Below are positions 9,457 through 21,200 of a DNA stretch of 64,000 bases, one piece after another. The DNA is from Climacteris rufus (lineage: Eukaryota > Chordata > Aves > Passeriformes > Climacteridae), in NCBI GenBank assembly GCA_013398175.1, contig VZRZ01002226.1, positions 193,835 through 257,834 on the forward strand. Reading direction: 5' to 3'. A program made the position numbers and the translations under genes. The notes beneath the pieces are model-generated. The model was not told the origin of the DNA, searched no databases, and worked only from the letters and a program-made list of their open reading frames with translations. Positions within the stretch are counted from its first letter, which is position 1. Every line of letters starts with the position of its first letter.

Positions 9457-12400
9457 CTTTTATACCTAAATTGATATATGATCATATGGTATGGAATATC
9501 CCTCTGATTAATTTGGGTCAGCTGGCCCAGATGTGCTCCTCTCAGGATCTTGCCCAGTTCCAGCCCCTCTTGATGGAGAAGGTATGTTGGAGAGACAGTG
9601 CTGGTGTCTCTGATAACTGCTGTGTTATCAACACCTTTCCAGCTACTAGTGCAAAGCACAGCAGTGTGAGAGCTGCCAAGGGAAAATGAACTCCAGCTCA
9701 GCCAGACACAATAACTAAGTCTGCATACTTTTTTATTAAGTCACAGTCTTGTGCTGCAATGATAAAGTATCACAGTGCATGATTTAATTTTTCTAGCCTA
9801 GTGTATGCCAGGGCATAGATAGTTTTCTGCAACAATTTTATCTATGATAAAGATCTTTGCTTATGCTGCTGGTGCTTCAAACATCTTCACTTCATGGTTG
9901 ACAGGATTTCACCTGTGAAACTTGCTACTGGAACACTGATGTCATTCAGAAAATGACATGTAGCTGGTGAAGAAGAGAGGGGAAGAACTTTCAGTTTCTG
10001 GAAAGTATTGATCCGGAAAATGCTGATAGGAACAAAATGGAATCTTTATCAAGGACTTGCTTTGCTCTTTGGTAATAACTTTGCTTGTATTTTAAGAAGC
10101 TCAAGCAGTATTGGTTGAAGGTTATAATGCATAAGTTAAGTGATTGCCACCTACTCCTTCACATCTGTTTCTGTGCTCTGACAGTTTTCTGTAGCTTCTT
10201 AAATAGTTTCTAAACCATTATGCTTGTTCAAGTCAAGATGGGTTGTAGGCTGCTTTCTGTTTAGAAACTGGTAACAGCACTAGTTGCGAGGTCTTTTTAA
10301 AGGTCATATTCAAGGCCTTTTTTTAAAGATGGGTGTTAGCTTGCTATGAGCTTTGCACAAGAATAGAATTATGATACTTAAGATGGGGTTGGCAAGAAAA
10401 TTAAACTTGCAGCTCATTTTTCATTAGATTTTGAGAAGCCTATCACACCAATGTTATTTTGATCTGATATAACATCGAGTTTGATCTTACAAAGACTTCA
10501 AATCTAATTTGTTTTTAAGGTTTCTAGGCTCCTGCTGCATCATCTATCTATCTAGGCTCTCTCTCTGGAAAGCATTACTGCTAAATCATTTTGCAGCAGT
10601 AATTTGCTGTAATGTTAAGGAGCCCCATAGAGAGGAGATGGCTGCTGTTTGTACTTGTGAGAGGTAATCTGTCAAAACCCTCGTAGGTGTTTGCAAAAGC
10701 AGACCTTCAGGCCTTTTGCTTGCTCTTAAATGAGCAGGAGATGACCAAGTTTTTCACTGCAAGAACAGCTTGCACAATTCAGAAAAATTTTGGAAGAAGC
10801 TGAACTCTGATTGTACTAGTTGTTAGTGTTGTGCAAATCTTGTTGGATGATCAGTCTGTCCTCTAAATGTTCAAGAACCACTGTCTACTCTTTGCGTTCT
10901 GGTATGTAGGGTGGTATTCACGCAGGGGGTATTTTCTGCTTTCAACAGATCTCCACAAAGGGTCACCTTTAACTATTTGTGCAAAAAGTCCTCTGTGTGC
11001 TTATAAGCAATTAGGGAATGGTAAGCTTGGCAAACTTTTGATGATCTGAGTGACATCATAGAATCTGTTCAGTTGCAGTCCTGTTAGTTACCCAAATTAA
11101 GTTACTGAAGTTTTCTGACTCTTTTAAAATGTGTGGAACTTGGTTATTCTTCCGTGCTTAACCCAGTGGTGTTTGGGGACCAACTGAAGATTCTACAACA
11201 ACCTGAGCATATCCTTCTGAAGGGGGCTCCTGAGGAAAGGAATAACTTCCCTGATTATTCTGCTTTGAAGTCTTTTACTTCTGTGGTGGTATTTGCTGAC
11301 AATAAAACTGAGATAATCTCTATTTTCTTAGGTATAGGAAAGCGGAGGCACACATGGGAATGCTGCCTTTCCTGATTGTTTCTCAACAAAAGAGATGTTT
11401 CTGAATGTGATGCAATAGAGAATTAAATTCACCAAAGCAGAAGAAATATTTTAATTAAACATTACCAGCTGTGTTATCTACAATATATTTTAGGAATTTT
11501 AAACCGCGGACAAAGTGAGTGAATTAACAAAAAGGATATGTATTACATTGGCTCTCTATTTTTGTACAGTGCTTAGGCTTTAATGTGCTGTCTTAACATA
11601 TATTTTAAGACAAGTTTTTGTTGTCCTTCATCCACTACTGTCTATTCCAGAGTAGCCAGATGTGGGATAACGAGCCTAAGTACAGTATACCTACTAATTG
11701 CATTTTGTTTCTCATTTAATGAGAATTCTTCTGTAGCTGGGTATATCCTGTAGATTTGCCACATTGCAAGGCTTCCACCTTTAATGAAGAATAGGTGTGG
11801 ATACCCTTTGAGTGTAGGTAAAAAATGCTAACTCAACTCAGCAATCTCCTAGTGAGGTACTCATATTTCATATTCTACAGTAACAGAAAGTAAAGAGCAC
11901 TACACATCTCCAGTATGACTGAGGCTCTTAAGCTCTCTGTTTCCCATATGGCCCAGAGATAGTTTGCCTGTTCTCAGGTTAATAGTGATATTATACAGCC
12001 CTTCACTTCAAAACAGATTTATGTTCACTCACTTCTGACCATATATAAAACTGTATTGCTGTTCAATCTTCTTCCTCCTGCATCTTATTTTCTCTAGTAT
12101 TTAGTCTACAATCTAAGTTCTCTACTGCCTACTGTTCAAAAGCAGATACTTTTATTGGTCCTTAATCCCTACTTAAAGCAAGACGAACTTAGGTGGCAAG
12201 CTGGAATACGGGTGGAAAATTCTTTTTTGTTTAGAATTAATGAAATTGCAAGAGCTCTCCAGTCAGTTTACCCCCCTAGAAGGAGCACTCCTCACCAAAC
12301 GGTTGTGTGATGGTGGTAATAAGCAATAGTATTTTATTTCTAACCTTAAAAAAACTTGAGGGAAGCCTACTAAAGTGATTTTTGCTGTGATATTTTTTCC

Positions 12401-13096
12401 CTGATAATCCTAGACATGTATCCATCATTAAAATTAGGTGGAATATTCAAAAATAACACCAGGAATTTGGTAAAATGACTATTTTGAAATTTCTTCTGGT
12501 CTGTTGTCACAGTTCAGTGATGCAGAGAAAGCTGTAATACCATAAGATAATATATTCCAAAGCTTATATAGATTTGATATTAAATAAGGACTAGTGTAAA
12601 ATATACCTGAAAATATATTAAATTCTAGAGCTAATTTTTAAAAAGCCAGATTTAACAGAGTTTAATTGAAAGTTTGAACAAATTAAGAACTCTTTAAAGC
12701 ATTTATCAGCTTCTTTAAAGCCTACAAATTAGTCATATTAGTCACAGTTTCTGAGAGTGTCAAGCAAAATCTCTCTGCACTTCGTGTAACCACCCACAAC
12801 AGTAGTAATAATCATAACATAAAAGCAGAATCTCTCTTTATGGAAACAGAGATAACTGGTGTTATGAGATGATCTGCAGAAAACCAGTCAGCCATATTTG
12901 TGTATGTTTCTGTGCTTCTTGCTGTGCAATCATCTCAGAGGTAAATTTTCATTCAAATATGAGATATGCTGCTTGCTTTTAAACCCACTCCTAGAGCTGC
13001 TGGATTTAATTCTGGCAAGTCTATCAGCAAAATGTTTGAATGATCCTACATGTAGAACACAAAGCCCATTTCAACTTGTTTGAGAACACCAAAGAT

Positions 13097-13118
13097 AAAT
13101 AAACAAACAAACAAAAAC
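13097..13118. repeat. AAAC simple repeat
   Basis: ATAAACAAACAAACAAAAAC-type low-complexity tract, followed by a further A run. Confidence 0.85.
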
Positions 13119-15452
13119 CACAAAAAAAACCACTTTAGAAAACAAATCAAGAGATATCACGAAAACAAATATGTTTAGTTTTTATCTTGCTCTGATTGAA
13201 CAATTATAAATGACACTTGTCACTATTAAACTTTGGGGATTTTTTTTGAAAATGTCTTTTTTTTTTTTCATTTCCTAGTCTAAACATTCTTGTTAGGTAG
13301 AATTTTTCAAAAATATGCTTTCCTGAATCTTTGAAATTCATGCTTGTTATATAAACAAACTAAAATTTATATCAGGCTAGTAATTTTCAAGCTTAGATCA
13401 TTCCAAATCTATTTTACCAGGCAGATATACTTCCTAGGGAACATTTTTTCCATAGTCAGGAATGGGTAATAAAGGTCTGTTGAGAGAATTTAGATAAAAT
13501 TAGAAATCTTAATAAATGAAAAAGAAAACATTACTCGGATTCTGAGACTTACTATTTTTCTTGTTAATTATATATTTTTTAATTTTTGAAAGAATGCTAC
13601 CAGTTTAACATTAATCAATAAACTTACTGTAAGGAGACACATCATACACAAAAATGGGAGGTTAAACTGTCTTCAGCTCTGTTATTGTTTTGGTTTAGAT
13701 TATAATTGTGTTTTTGCAACAAATCTTCTGATTCTGTCTGCTGACTGAGTTTTGTTCAATCACATTAAAAGCTTAAAGTGTGCAAAATTGATTGCTTTCA
13801 GATGAAACTGAACCAGAAAATATACTCATAGAATTAACGTGGTGTTAATGGGTTTTCAGTCTACAGGACCACATTGCAGCCAGTTGAACTAAAATGCCTG
13901 AAATACAGATAGTGTGAGCATCAGGTCATTGTCATCTGCTGTTTGGCTCTATGGAACTACTTTGGTTGTCCTTCAATATTTACTGATGTAGAGAAGGGTC
14001 ATGATCTATGGCATTATTTTACTTTCAGACTCCCCTTTTATATATACAGGCATTCACAAAGCAATGCAAAATAATGACTAGTAGGAATGGATAGTTTAAG
14101 AAGCTGCATATAAAGAACTGGGTGTTTTGGTAATGAAATACAGACTCTTACACTTGAAGCTTAGTAGAAGCTTTCAACTGGCTGACGTAAAATTTAGTAA
14201 ATTTTATGAGAGGATTTGATGGCCCCCATGAACATATTGTATTCATCTGTACAATAAAGAGATTGCAAGAAGCTTTGGTGCTAGCTGACGTGTCAAGGGG
14301 CAGAACAAGTCAAAGACTGAATAAGAATGGAAAGTGAAATTGTCTTTATCATCACAGACAAACATCAGTCCAGGAATATACTGAAAAACAAAGCACGTTT
14401 GTTGCACTTCTCTTTTTTCCACCCTTTGAGTAAGCATGAACAGTGCTGAAATTTCAGGAAGCTGCAACCCAGCTAACATGCATTTTATTTTCTCTCTTTG
14501 TGTCAGACAGAATTCAGAGACTTAATATAATCGGTTAAGGTAAGACACAGAGAAAAGAAATGTGGCACAAAGGGTCAATTGTTGACAAGAGGAATGAATG
14601 ATTAATGGCTATAGGAAGAACAAAACAAATAAAGAACAAAATAAATAAAGAATTTTTTTTTATGAAGTTAGATTTTTTTTTACTGGTATATTAAATTTGT
14701 TCAACATTAACGGCTCCCCATGTAACTGCCAGATAGGTGTCAGTTCAAAGAAAAATATATCAGTAACACAATTTAAACCCATTTAAATAGTAAAATAAAT
14801 AGCTTTTGGAGCTAGGTGATGTTGGTAGTTAAATGTATTTACATATGCAATTACGTACCATTTTGCATTGCTGGTTGCAGTTGGTTCCACGTGGTTGCAC
14901 TGCACCATCTACTCTACAGCCTCTTCAGATCATGTTTTCAAATACTTGACCATTTGCCTGACATTTAGCAAGGAGCTTGCCTTGCTTGTCCACTTTTGAT
15001 AGAGGTTTTATGGCTTCAGAGAAAATTGACATCAAAAGAAATTCATATTACCTTTTATTCATGGACATTCACTTTTCATTGAAAATGCATTGCTCTTAAT
15101 ATTACATGGAAGTATGCACAGCTTTTTTACATCCAAATTTATTTACACACCATAGCTTTAAATGTTAAGTACTCCATGCTTAAGCCTGGTTTCCTACAGG
15201 GAGTTTGAAAGGCATGGTCTTTTGCAACAGAGAAATCTGCTGTACCGTAACTCACACATTACCAAAACTGAACTCAGATTTCAGCTTCAGTGGCATTACT
15301 ACTGTAAACAAGGCTAAAGAAATCCAGTTATAACCTGAAAAAGTTAAGAAATTTTTTCTTTCAATCATCCTTTTCTGTGAAGTTGCAAGCAGATGTAGGA
15401 ATCACAGCCTGCTTCCCATAACACTAAGCGAGACAGTGTTCCTGGCAAAATC

Positions 15453-15480
15453 CTGTGTAGAGAAGGAATCCTCTACACAG
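15453..15480. repeat. Perfect 10-bp inverted repeat with 8-base loop
   Basis: CTGTGTAGAG (15453-15462) is the exact reverse complement of CTCTACACAG (15471-15480). The loop is AAGGAATC. There is no U-run or other sign of a transcript end. Confidence 0.9.
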
Positions 15481-16591
15481 TGTATAGGAAAGAATTAGCA
15501 ATCTGGTTTGCTATTACTCCAAAGAGTAAAAATGTTAGGAATTTTTTACTTTTTCTTTTTCTACATAGCAGGACAAAAGGAGATGATTACTAAATACCTT
15601 GTGTGAAATAAAATTGGATGATGAGGTATGCAGTGTCTCTATGACATTTCTGGGCCTTATATGAACAGTCCTTTTAGAAATTATTACTTATCCAGCTCTT
15701 TTTTACTAAATACAAAATCTCTCAAGAAAGGTGACTCTGTTTACCATTTTAACTGCAGCTGAGAGACATTAGGGAAAAGTTAAAAAAGAAAGAAAAGTAT
15801 TAATTATAAAGCAAATACATAGGTAAAGTACAGAAAGTTCCAGCCATTCTATAATATTTTGTAGAAGATAAAGTAGGTTTTCCTGCAATTTTTGCTAATG
15901 AAGGTTTATGTATATTTGACTGAGTAGTAGAAATCAGCAAACAATATTCAATTCTATTTCTTTTAACCATCAAATTAATTATGCAGAATCTAGCCATAGG
16001 TAGTTGAACAGAATTCTGTATTAGTGTTTATGTTAATTAATCTGACTTGTAACATATACATACTTGTAAATTTATAACGACATGCTTATGAAATGTTGTT
16101 GAGTTTTCTGCATTGATAAGACAGGAAAATGCATTGCTCTATATTTTGTCTGTTTTTCTCCCTTTACAAAAAAACACATAAGCATAAAAAATAGTCAAGA
16201 AATACATCAGACCCCCAGAGCTTGGGAACAACCTTTTAAAACGTTTTCTTCATGGAGGTGCAATGGAGAGGTGTGAGACAACGGTGTGGGGCTCCTTCCC
16301 CAGTGGATCACAGTGCAAGCATGAACTGGCGTAATGGAGGTTGAGATTCAAATCCAGATTCTGCTTGAGGCATTTTTCACCTTCCCATGGAGTGTTTTAA
16401 CTTTCAACCATCCTACTGTCTGAGCTATAAGTGATAACTGCAAAGATTCAAAACAGGAACTTCTAGTCACTAGGGTTGCACCTAAATTAATTACACTGAC
16501 CAGTACAATTAAGTATACTGTGGTTTTGTGAGCGTTGCATGGAAATCCCTGATGTGGGTTTGCACAAGAAGCCGTGAACACACTCTAAATC

Positions 16592-16613
16592 TTTTTTTTT
16601 TTTTTTTTTTTTT
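16592..16613. repeat. Poly-T tract (22 T)
   Basis: Uninterrupted T run. No recognisable SINE or LINE body precedes it on the minus strand, and no processed-pseudogene sequence was recognised. Confidence 0.95.
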
Positions 16614-18091
16614 AATGTGTTTTAACTTTGGGGAATAGTCTGTCATTAATAGCAGCAGAAGGATGGCCCTTTCTGTTATTCCCTGTGGCTGACAAAAGAA
16701 ATCACACTATTGTGCTTGTACCTACTTTCTATTTTGCCCAGTGAATTTTTTACTTCTTTCAGCTGTACTTTCCCAGTTAAGCGTCCCAGTCCAAAATGAC
16801 TTGCAATAAACATCCTTCTGAACTATATTGTCTCAAGGTGCTTCAGGCAGGAAGGATTCAAACCTGATTTACCACACTTCAATGTAGAAATTTTACTCAA
16901 AACCCTACAGGTCTGACAGCATCACTTTTTCCTATTCTGTAACTTGAGAAGGAAAGGGTTGACCTAACTGACTTTATTAATCAGATATTTCGTGCCTCAA
17001 CCCTCTGATACCTGGTGCCTTTTAGGATGTGTCTTGCTGGTTCAGTACAGCACTGAGCACAGAGAAATATAGTACCACAGGTAGAAATAGCAGTATAACT
17101 CTGTTCATGTGTCGACTTCTGACCAAGCTATTTTCAAAGCTAACTGTCAAAGAAGAAAATTTTAAACATAATATTATTTGTGCTTATATTAAGGTATCAA
17201 AGAAGTTTTTATCCAATATAACATAAGCAAAATGAAATTATTGACATTCCTGTGTTTGAGGAGATCAGTTTCCAGGTAGTATGAATTCAGAAAATAGTTA
17301 CATAGTCCAGATTTTCTTTGAAAAGACTTGAATATTCCCCCTGACCAATAATATTTTCTGTCGAGGATTGTATAAGACCAACTGATTTACATACAAACAG
17401 ATACAGACCAGCTCACAAGTATCTCTGGTACAAATATTCTGTATTGTGTTGTGTGATCTTTTGTCCTTGCTCTATTACTAAAATATCTTGAAATTATAGG
17501 TTCACTTTCTATTACAGATGTTTCCAGTAAGCTCATTATTGTGGGTTGGCTGGTTGCACTGCTGATGGATACAGAGCTTGTTGGCTCTGGTACAGAACAA
17601 AGGGAGTGTTGTTAGCTGAGACCATTCTCCTGACTGTGATGTGTTGTTTCCAGGCAGAAACATTGGTTGGGAGATTATTTTGAATTGTTTTATGATAATG
17701 GTACCTTTCACAAGGAGTTAATTATGTGCAAGTAGAGCAATGATGATATGTGACAGTCATGGCTGTTGCTATGCTGCTCCACTACATCTTGTTTACAGCA
17801 ATGAATGCAAATTGTGATTGTGCCAGTTTTTCTGTGAGACATGAAACTCTGGCTCTGGCAATGGCAACACTCTACTTTTTTTTTTTTTAAACTCAATTTT
17901 GAATGTCCCGAAGTTTCAAAGTTTTCTCATGAGAACAGAGCAGAAATGAAAGATTTTCTTATTGAGAGCTACAGGAAATCTGCTGAGCCAGAGTACACTG
18001 AAAGAGCAGATAAGACACAGATGTTTACAGAATGTGACTTATCCTAAGGAAGACAAATGGGCATCATCTGAACTGGACATCTGGCTCAGAT

Positions 18092-18200
18092 TTAAGAGAC
18101 CTGGGTTCAGTTCTGCCATGCATTTTCTTGAGCAAAATGCTTAATCTCTGTACTTTGGTACCTCATCTGTTAAACAAGGTAGAACAATCCTTTTGCCTGA
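18092..18200 (+). mobile_element. Ancient MIR-like SINE fragment
   Basis: The block reads CCTGGGTTCAGTTCTGCCA, then CTTGAGCAAAATGCTTAATCTCTGT, then ACCTCATCTGTTAAACAAGGTAGAACAAT. This matches in order and spacing the core of the mammalian-wide interspersed repeat and related CORE-SINEs: GGTTC..., TCTGCCA, CTTGGGCAAGTCACTTAA, CTCTCTG, CTCATCTGTAAAATGGG. Such relics are known to survive in bird genomes at low copy because they predate the bird-mammal split. The tRNA-like head and the LINE-like tail are not recognisable. Confidence 0.72.
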
Positions 18201-21200
18201 CGCAGCTAATAGCTATTTAGGACTGAGATTGATCCTTGTTCTGTGTTCCTACAGCAATAAGCATAATAAGTCTCTGGTCCCAGTGGGGCCCATCAGGTTC
18301 TGCTGTAATGCAAATGAGTGCTAATTTTAAAGCTATGCAGAATATAGTGATAAATAAGTAGTCTCTCTCTCTCTCTCTTTTTTTTCCCCCTTTATTTTAT
18401 ACAAATAATTAGCAGAGTATACTGCCCTTTAGAAGAGGGAAGTCTGTAGCTGTGAGTAATTTATTAGAGAAGATGAAGGGAAAAGGACTAGCTAAAAAGA
18501 TGGAGATAGAATATGCAGTCTTTTATGCTGAAGCTGTTGAAGAATTGAAATTCAGAAGGTTTTTTAATGGTGCAGTAATAATACCTGAAATTTGGAGCTA
18601 GCTAAAGACCTGGGCTTGGATTTCTGCCCAATGGCATAAAGAGCCAGCTATGACACAGAAACAGAGGCAGGGAAGCTGGGTAGAAAACAATCGTGTATTG
18701 CACACTGTTATCACTGCAGGATAGATCATGAGCCTGCTGGCAGACTCAACTGAGAAACTGTTAAAAACAAACTAAAACCACAGCACTCAAGAGCAGGGAA
18801 ACTGTCTTACAGGGTAAGCTTTGATGCAGTATTTATCAAGAGAGGTAGGAGGCTTGGAAGAACCCAGTGGCATAATTTTCTGCTTTTCTGGCCTTTTTCT
18901 TTGGACTGTTTCTAAGAATCATTTATAAAGTGCCACAAAAAAATCACTGGGATTCAGTTTTAGAGGACTTTCTTGAAATGAGGAAGTCAACACAGAATAA
19001 GGAAATTTTCTTAAAAGTATATTCACTTACAACTTTTGTGGATTAAATTTCAGAAAGTCTAATGGACATTTACAAAGTAATGAAAATATTGAGGGGAAAA
19101 AAGAAAAAATTAAAAGCTGCAGGACCACTTCTACATATAATAGAAACCAATACTGAACCATTAGAAGTCTGGAAAGCACTATTGGCTTTATGAGAGCTTA
19201 TGATGGAACCTGAAGTGAAAAAAGAGCCTCTGCATTTGTATTTTTTCTGTGCTGTTAGAGCAGATTCTGACAGTGAAGCCTAGCAGGATGTGGTAACTAC
19301 CAGTAAAACTAAAGGAGCAAACTGGTTTGTTACAGTCTTGAAAATGCAGGATTTTTTTATTAAGGTTTTGTCTCTGAAACTCTCCATCTTTCAGCTTGAA
19401 CACTGAAACTATTGATACTTCTTTAAGAAAATGTTGATATAGTACAAATGAAAGGTGGATGAACTTTTCTACATTTTGCTTTGCCTTGTGTAATGTTATC
19501 TTCTAGTTTTAGTTTGGTAAGAGAGAAGAACCAAGATTTTGAAAATCTATTAATTTACTTTTTCCTGCCCTTTATGCTTCTATTTAATTGCCCATGTATT
19601 GAGCGGAAGCAATGCAGGAAGAATATTTGTTTAACAGGAAAGGAGAAGACACACTTTTTTCAGACATTTTCATACAAAAACAAAGATTTCTTTAGTTATT
19701 GAAAAAGGAACAGGAGTGCTGGGCAGAAGGTTTGGGGTTGATTTGTTTTAAAATTTGGATGTTTTTACTACTTTTAATTTTAAATATCTCAGCAACATAA
19801 GAACTCCATCTGTCAATTTGGAATCACAGAGGAAAAGGGAGAAGAGTTAAAAAGGAATATTTAAAGCTAAAGCAGTACAAAGCATTACTGACTCTGTAGC
19901 AGCTACAAAAGTTAAGATTTAAAGTGTGTTCAGTAAGTTTGTGCTGATATAAACCACTTTCACATGCGGTAATTGAGAGAAAAGGAAGGCATGGATGATT
20001 TCAATATAGTAGATCACTTAGGCCAGTATCTCTAAAAAACTGTTTGTCTGCACCAAATATTTGGAATATGTAATCAACTATGAAGAGAAAATATGTGTAC
20101 CAAATACATACATAACATACTATACTTCAGGGGAACTTTTATTCTCAGTCTGTATTATAGCTAATGCAGGTAACAGGAGTGTATAGTTGGAGAGATATAA
20201 TAACTAGTTTGGTTTAAATGCTGATCCCCTGCCCAAACATACTTTGTTACTCTGTTAGCTAAACAGTATGCAGTATTTCATTTAAAAGGTTTCAGAATAC
20301 AGGCTAACCCTGAAGGGCCATATTATTACTAATGCACAGTAAATCCCTCTCTTTATCTGTTTTGTAATTCTAGTGAGAAATACTGTCAATGCTTACGAGA
20401 TTTAAAAACCTCTTAAAACCTGTGGTGTAAGTTCCAGTTTCTCTGCCTGCCCATATTCAGAGGGAGAAATCCTGAGCAGGTTTTGAGGTGACAGACATAG
20501 CAAGTGCAGGTAGGTAATGCTACCTGCCCGTGGGCCTAAATGCAACTCTGGGAAACATGTCTCAGTTGGGAATTTGGGCTCTCTGTTCAAGATTCAGACA
20601 GTAATCACAAGCATCTACTTGTAACACTGTCTAGGTCTCCAGTTTCTTGAGGCAGAAATTGACTGAGTGCTCAAACATGGATTTAGCTGCCCTGTTGAGA
20701 AGATAATGTTCTTCTTCCAGCTGAGTTCTCTTGCTGTATGACTTTAGACAGATAGCTACCCAATTTTGTTTAAATCCCTAAAGAAGTCTACAAAGCAGGT
20801 CATTGTGCTGTACCTCACAGACAGCTGCATCAGACAGTGGGTGGTAGAAAGCAGCAGAACAAAGTGACTTTTACAAATACTTCAGTGCAATTTTACCCAG
20901 CAGACTCCTCTTGTTCTGAAATAATTTGACTACCATACACCAGGAGAAAGGCTTCAGCATCAGGATTGTGGGATATCAGAGACATATAAATTCATAACCT
21001 CTGGCTTGAAGTTATGCTATCACACACTGAAGGAAGTAGATTCCCACGTGGAAAGTAGATTTACATGCAGATGTAAAACACAACCAGGCATGGGGTCTGG
21101 AGCTGAGTTCTTCTCTCTTCCAGGAGAAATGCTGTCCTTGTCCACTTGTCTTCTTTCCCTGTGACTCTTAAATTCCCAGCTGCAATTTTGCTCAGATTCA

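Larger units (their letters stand above)
9091..9714 (-). mobile_element. ERV LTR, family A variant, containing a 4-N gap
   Basis: The plus strand carries in order a GGATGCCAGGTGCCCATCAA block, a GGTTGAGATAAGG block, the GGCAAGCAATGTTCAGACA and CCCGGGAGGCAGGGCTTCAG blocks, a TATA box (minus strand GGTATAAAA at 9458-9466), a CATATGGTATGGAATATCCC block, and a GTGTTATCAACACC block near the end. This is the order seen, with differences, in the copies at 44428, 45763 and 63280. The TATA box shows the transcriptional direction is minus. Ends are degraded and no target duplication is clear. A 4-N gap with duplicated flanks interrupts it. Confidence 0.85.
9715..18091. other. Unclassified AT-rich DNA, transposon-poor
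   Basis: Over 8 kb I recognise no CR1, LTR, exon or RNA gene. Reading frames are short and lack family resemblance. Notable items are simple tracts at 13097-13118 (AAAC) and 16592-16613 (22 T), and a perfect 10-bp stem hairpin at 15453-15480. It may be unique sequence, such as an intron or intergenic regulatory DNA. Confidence 0.5.
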
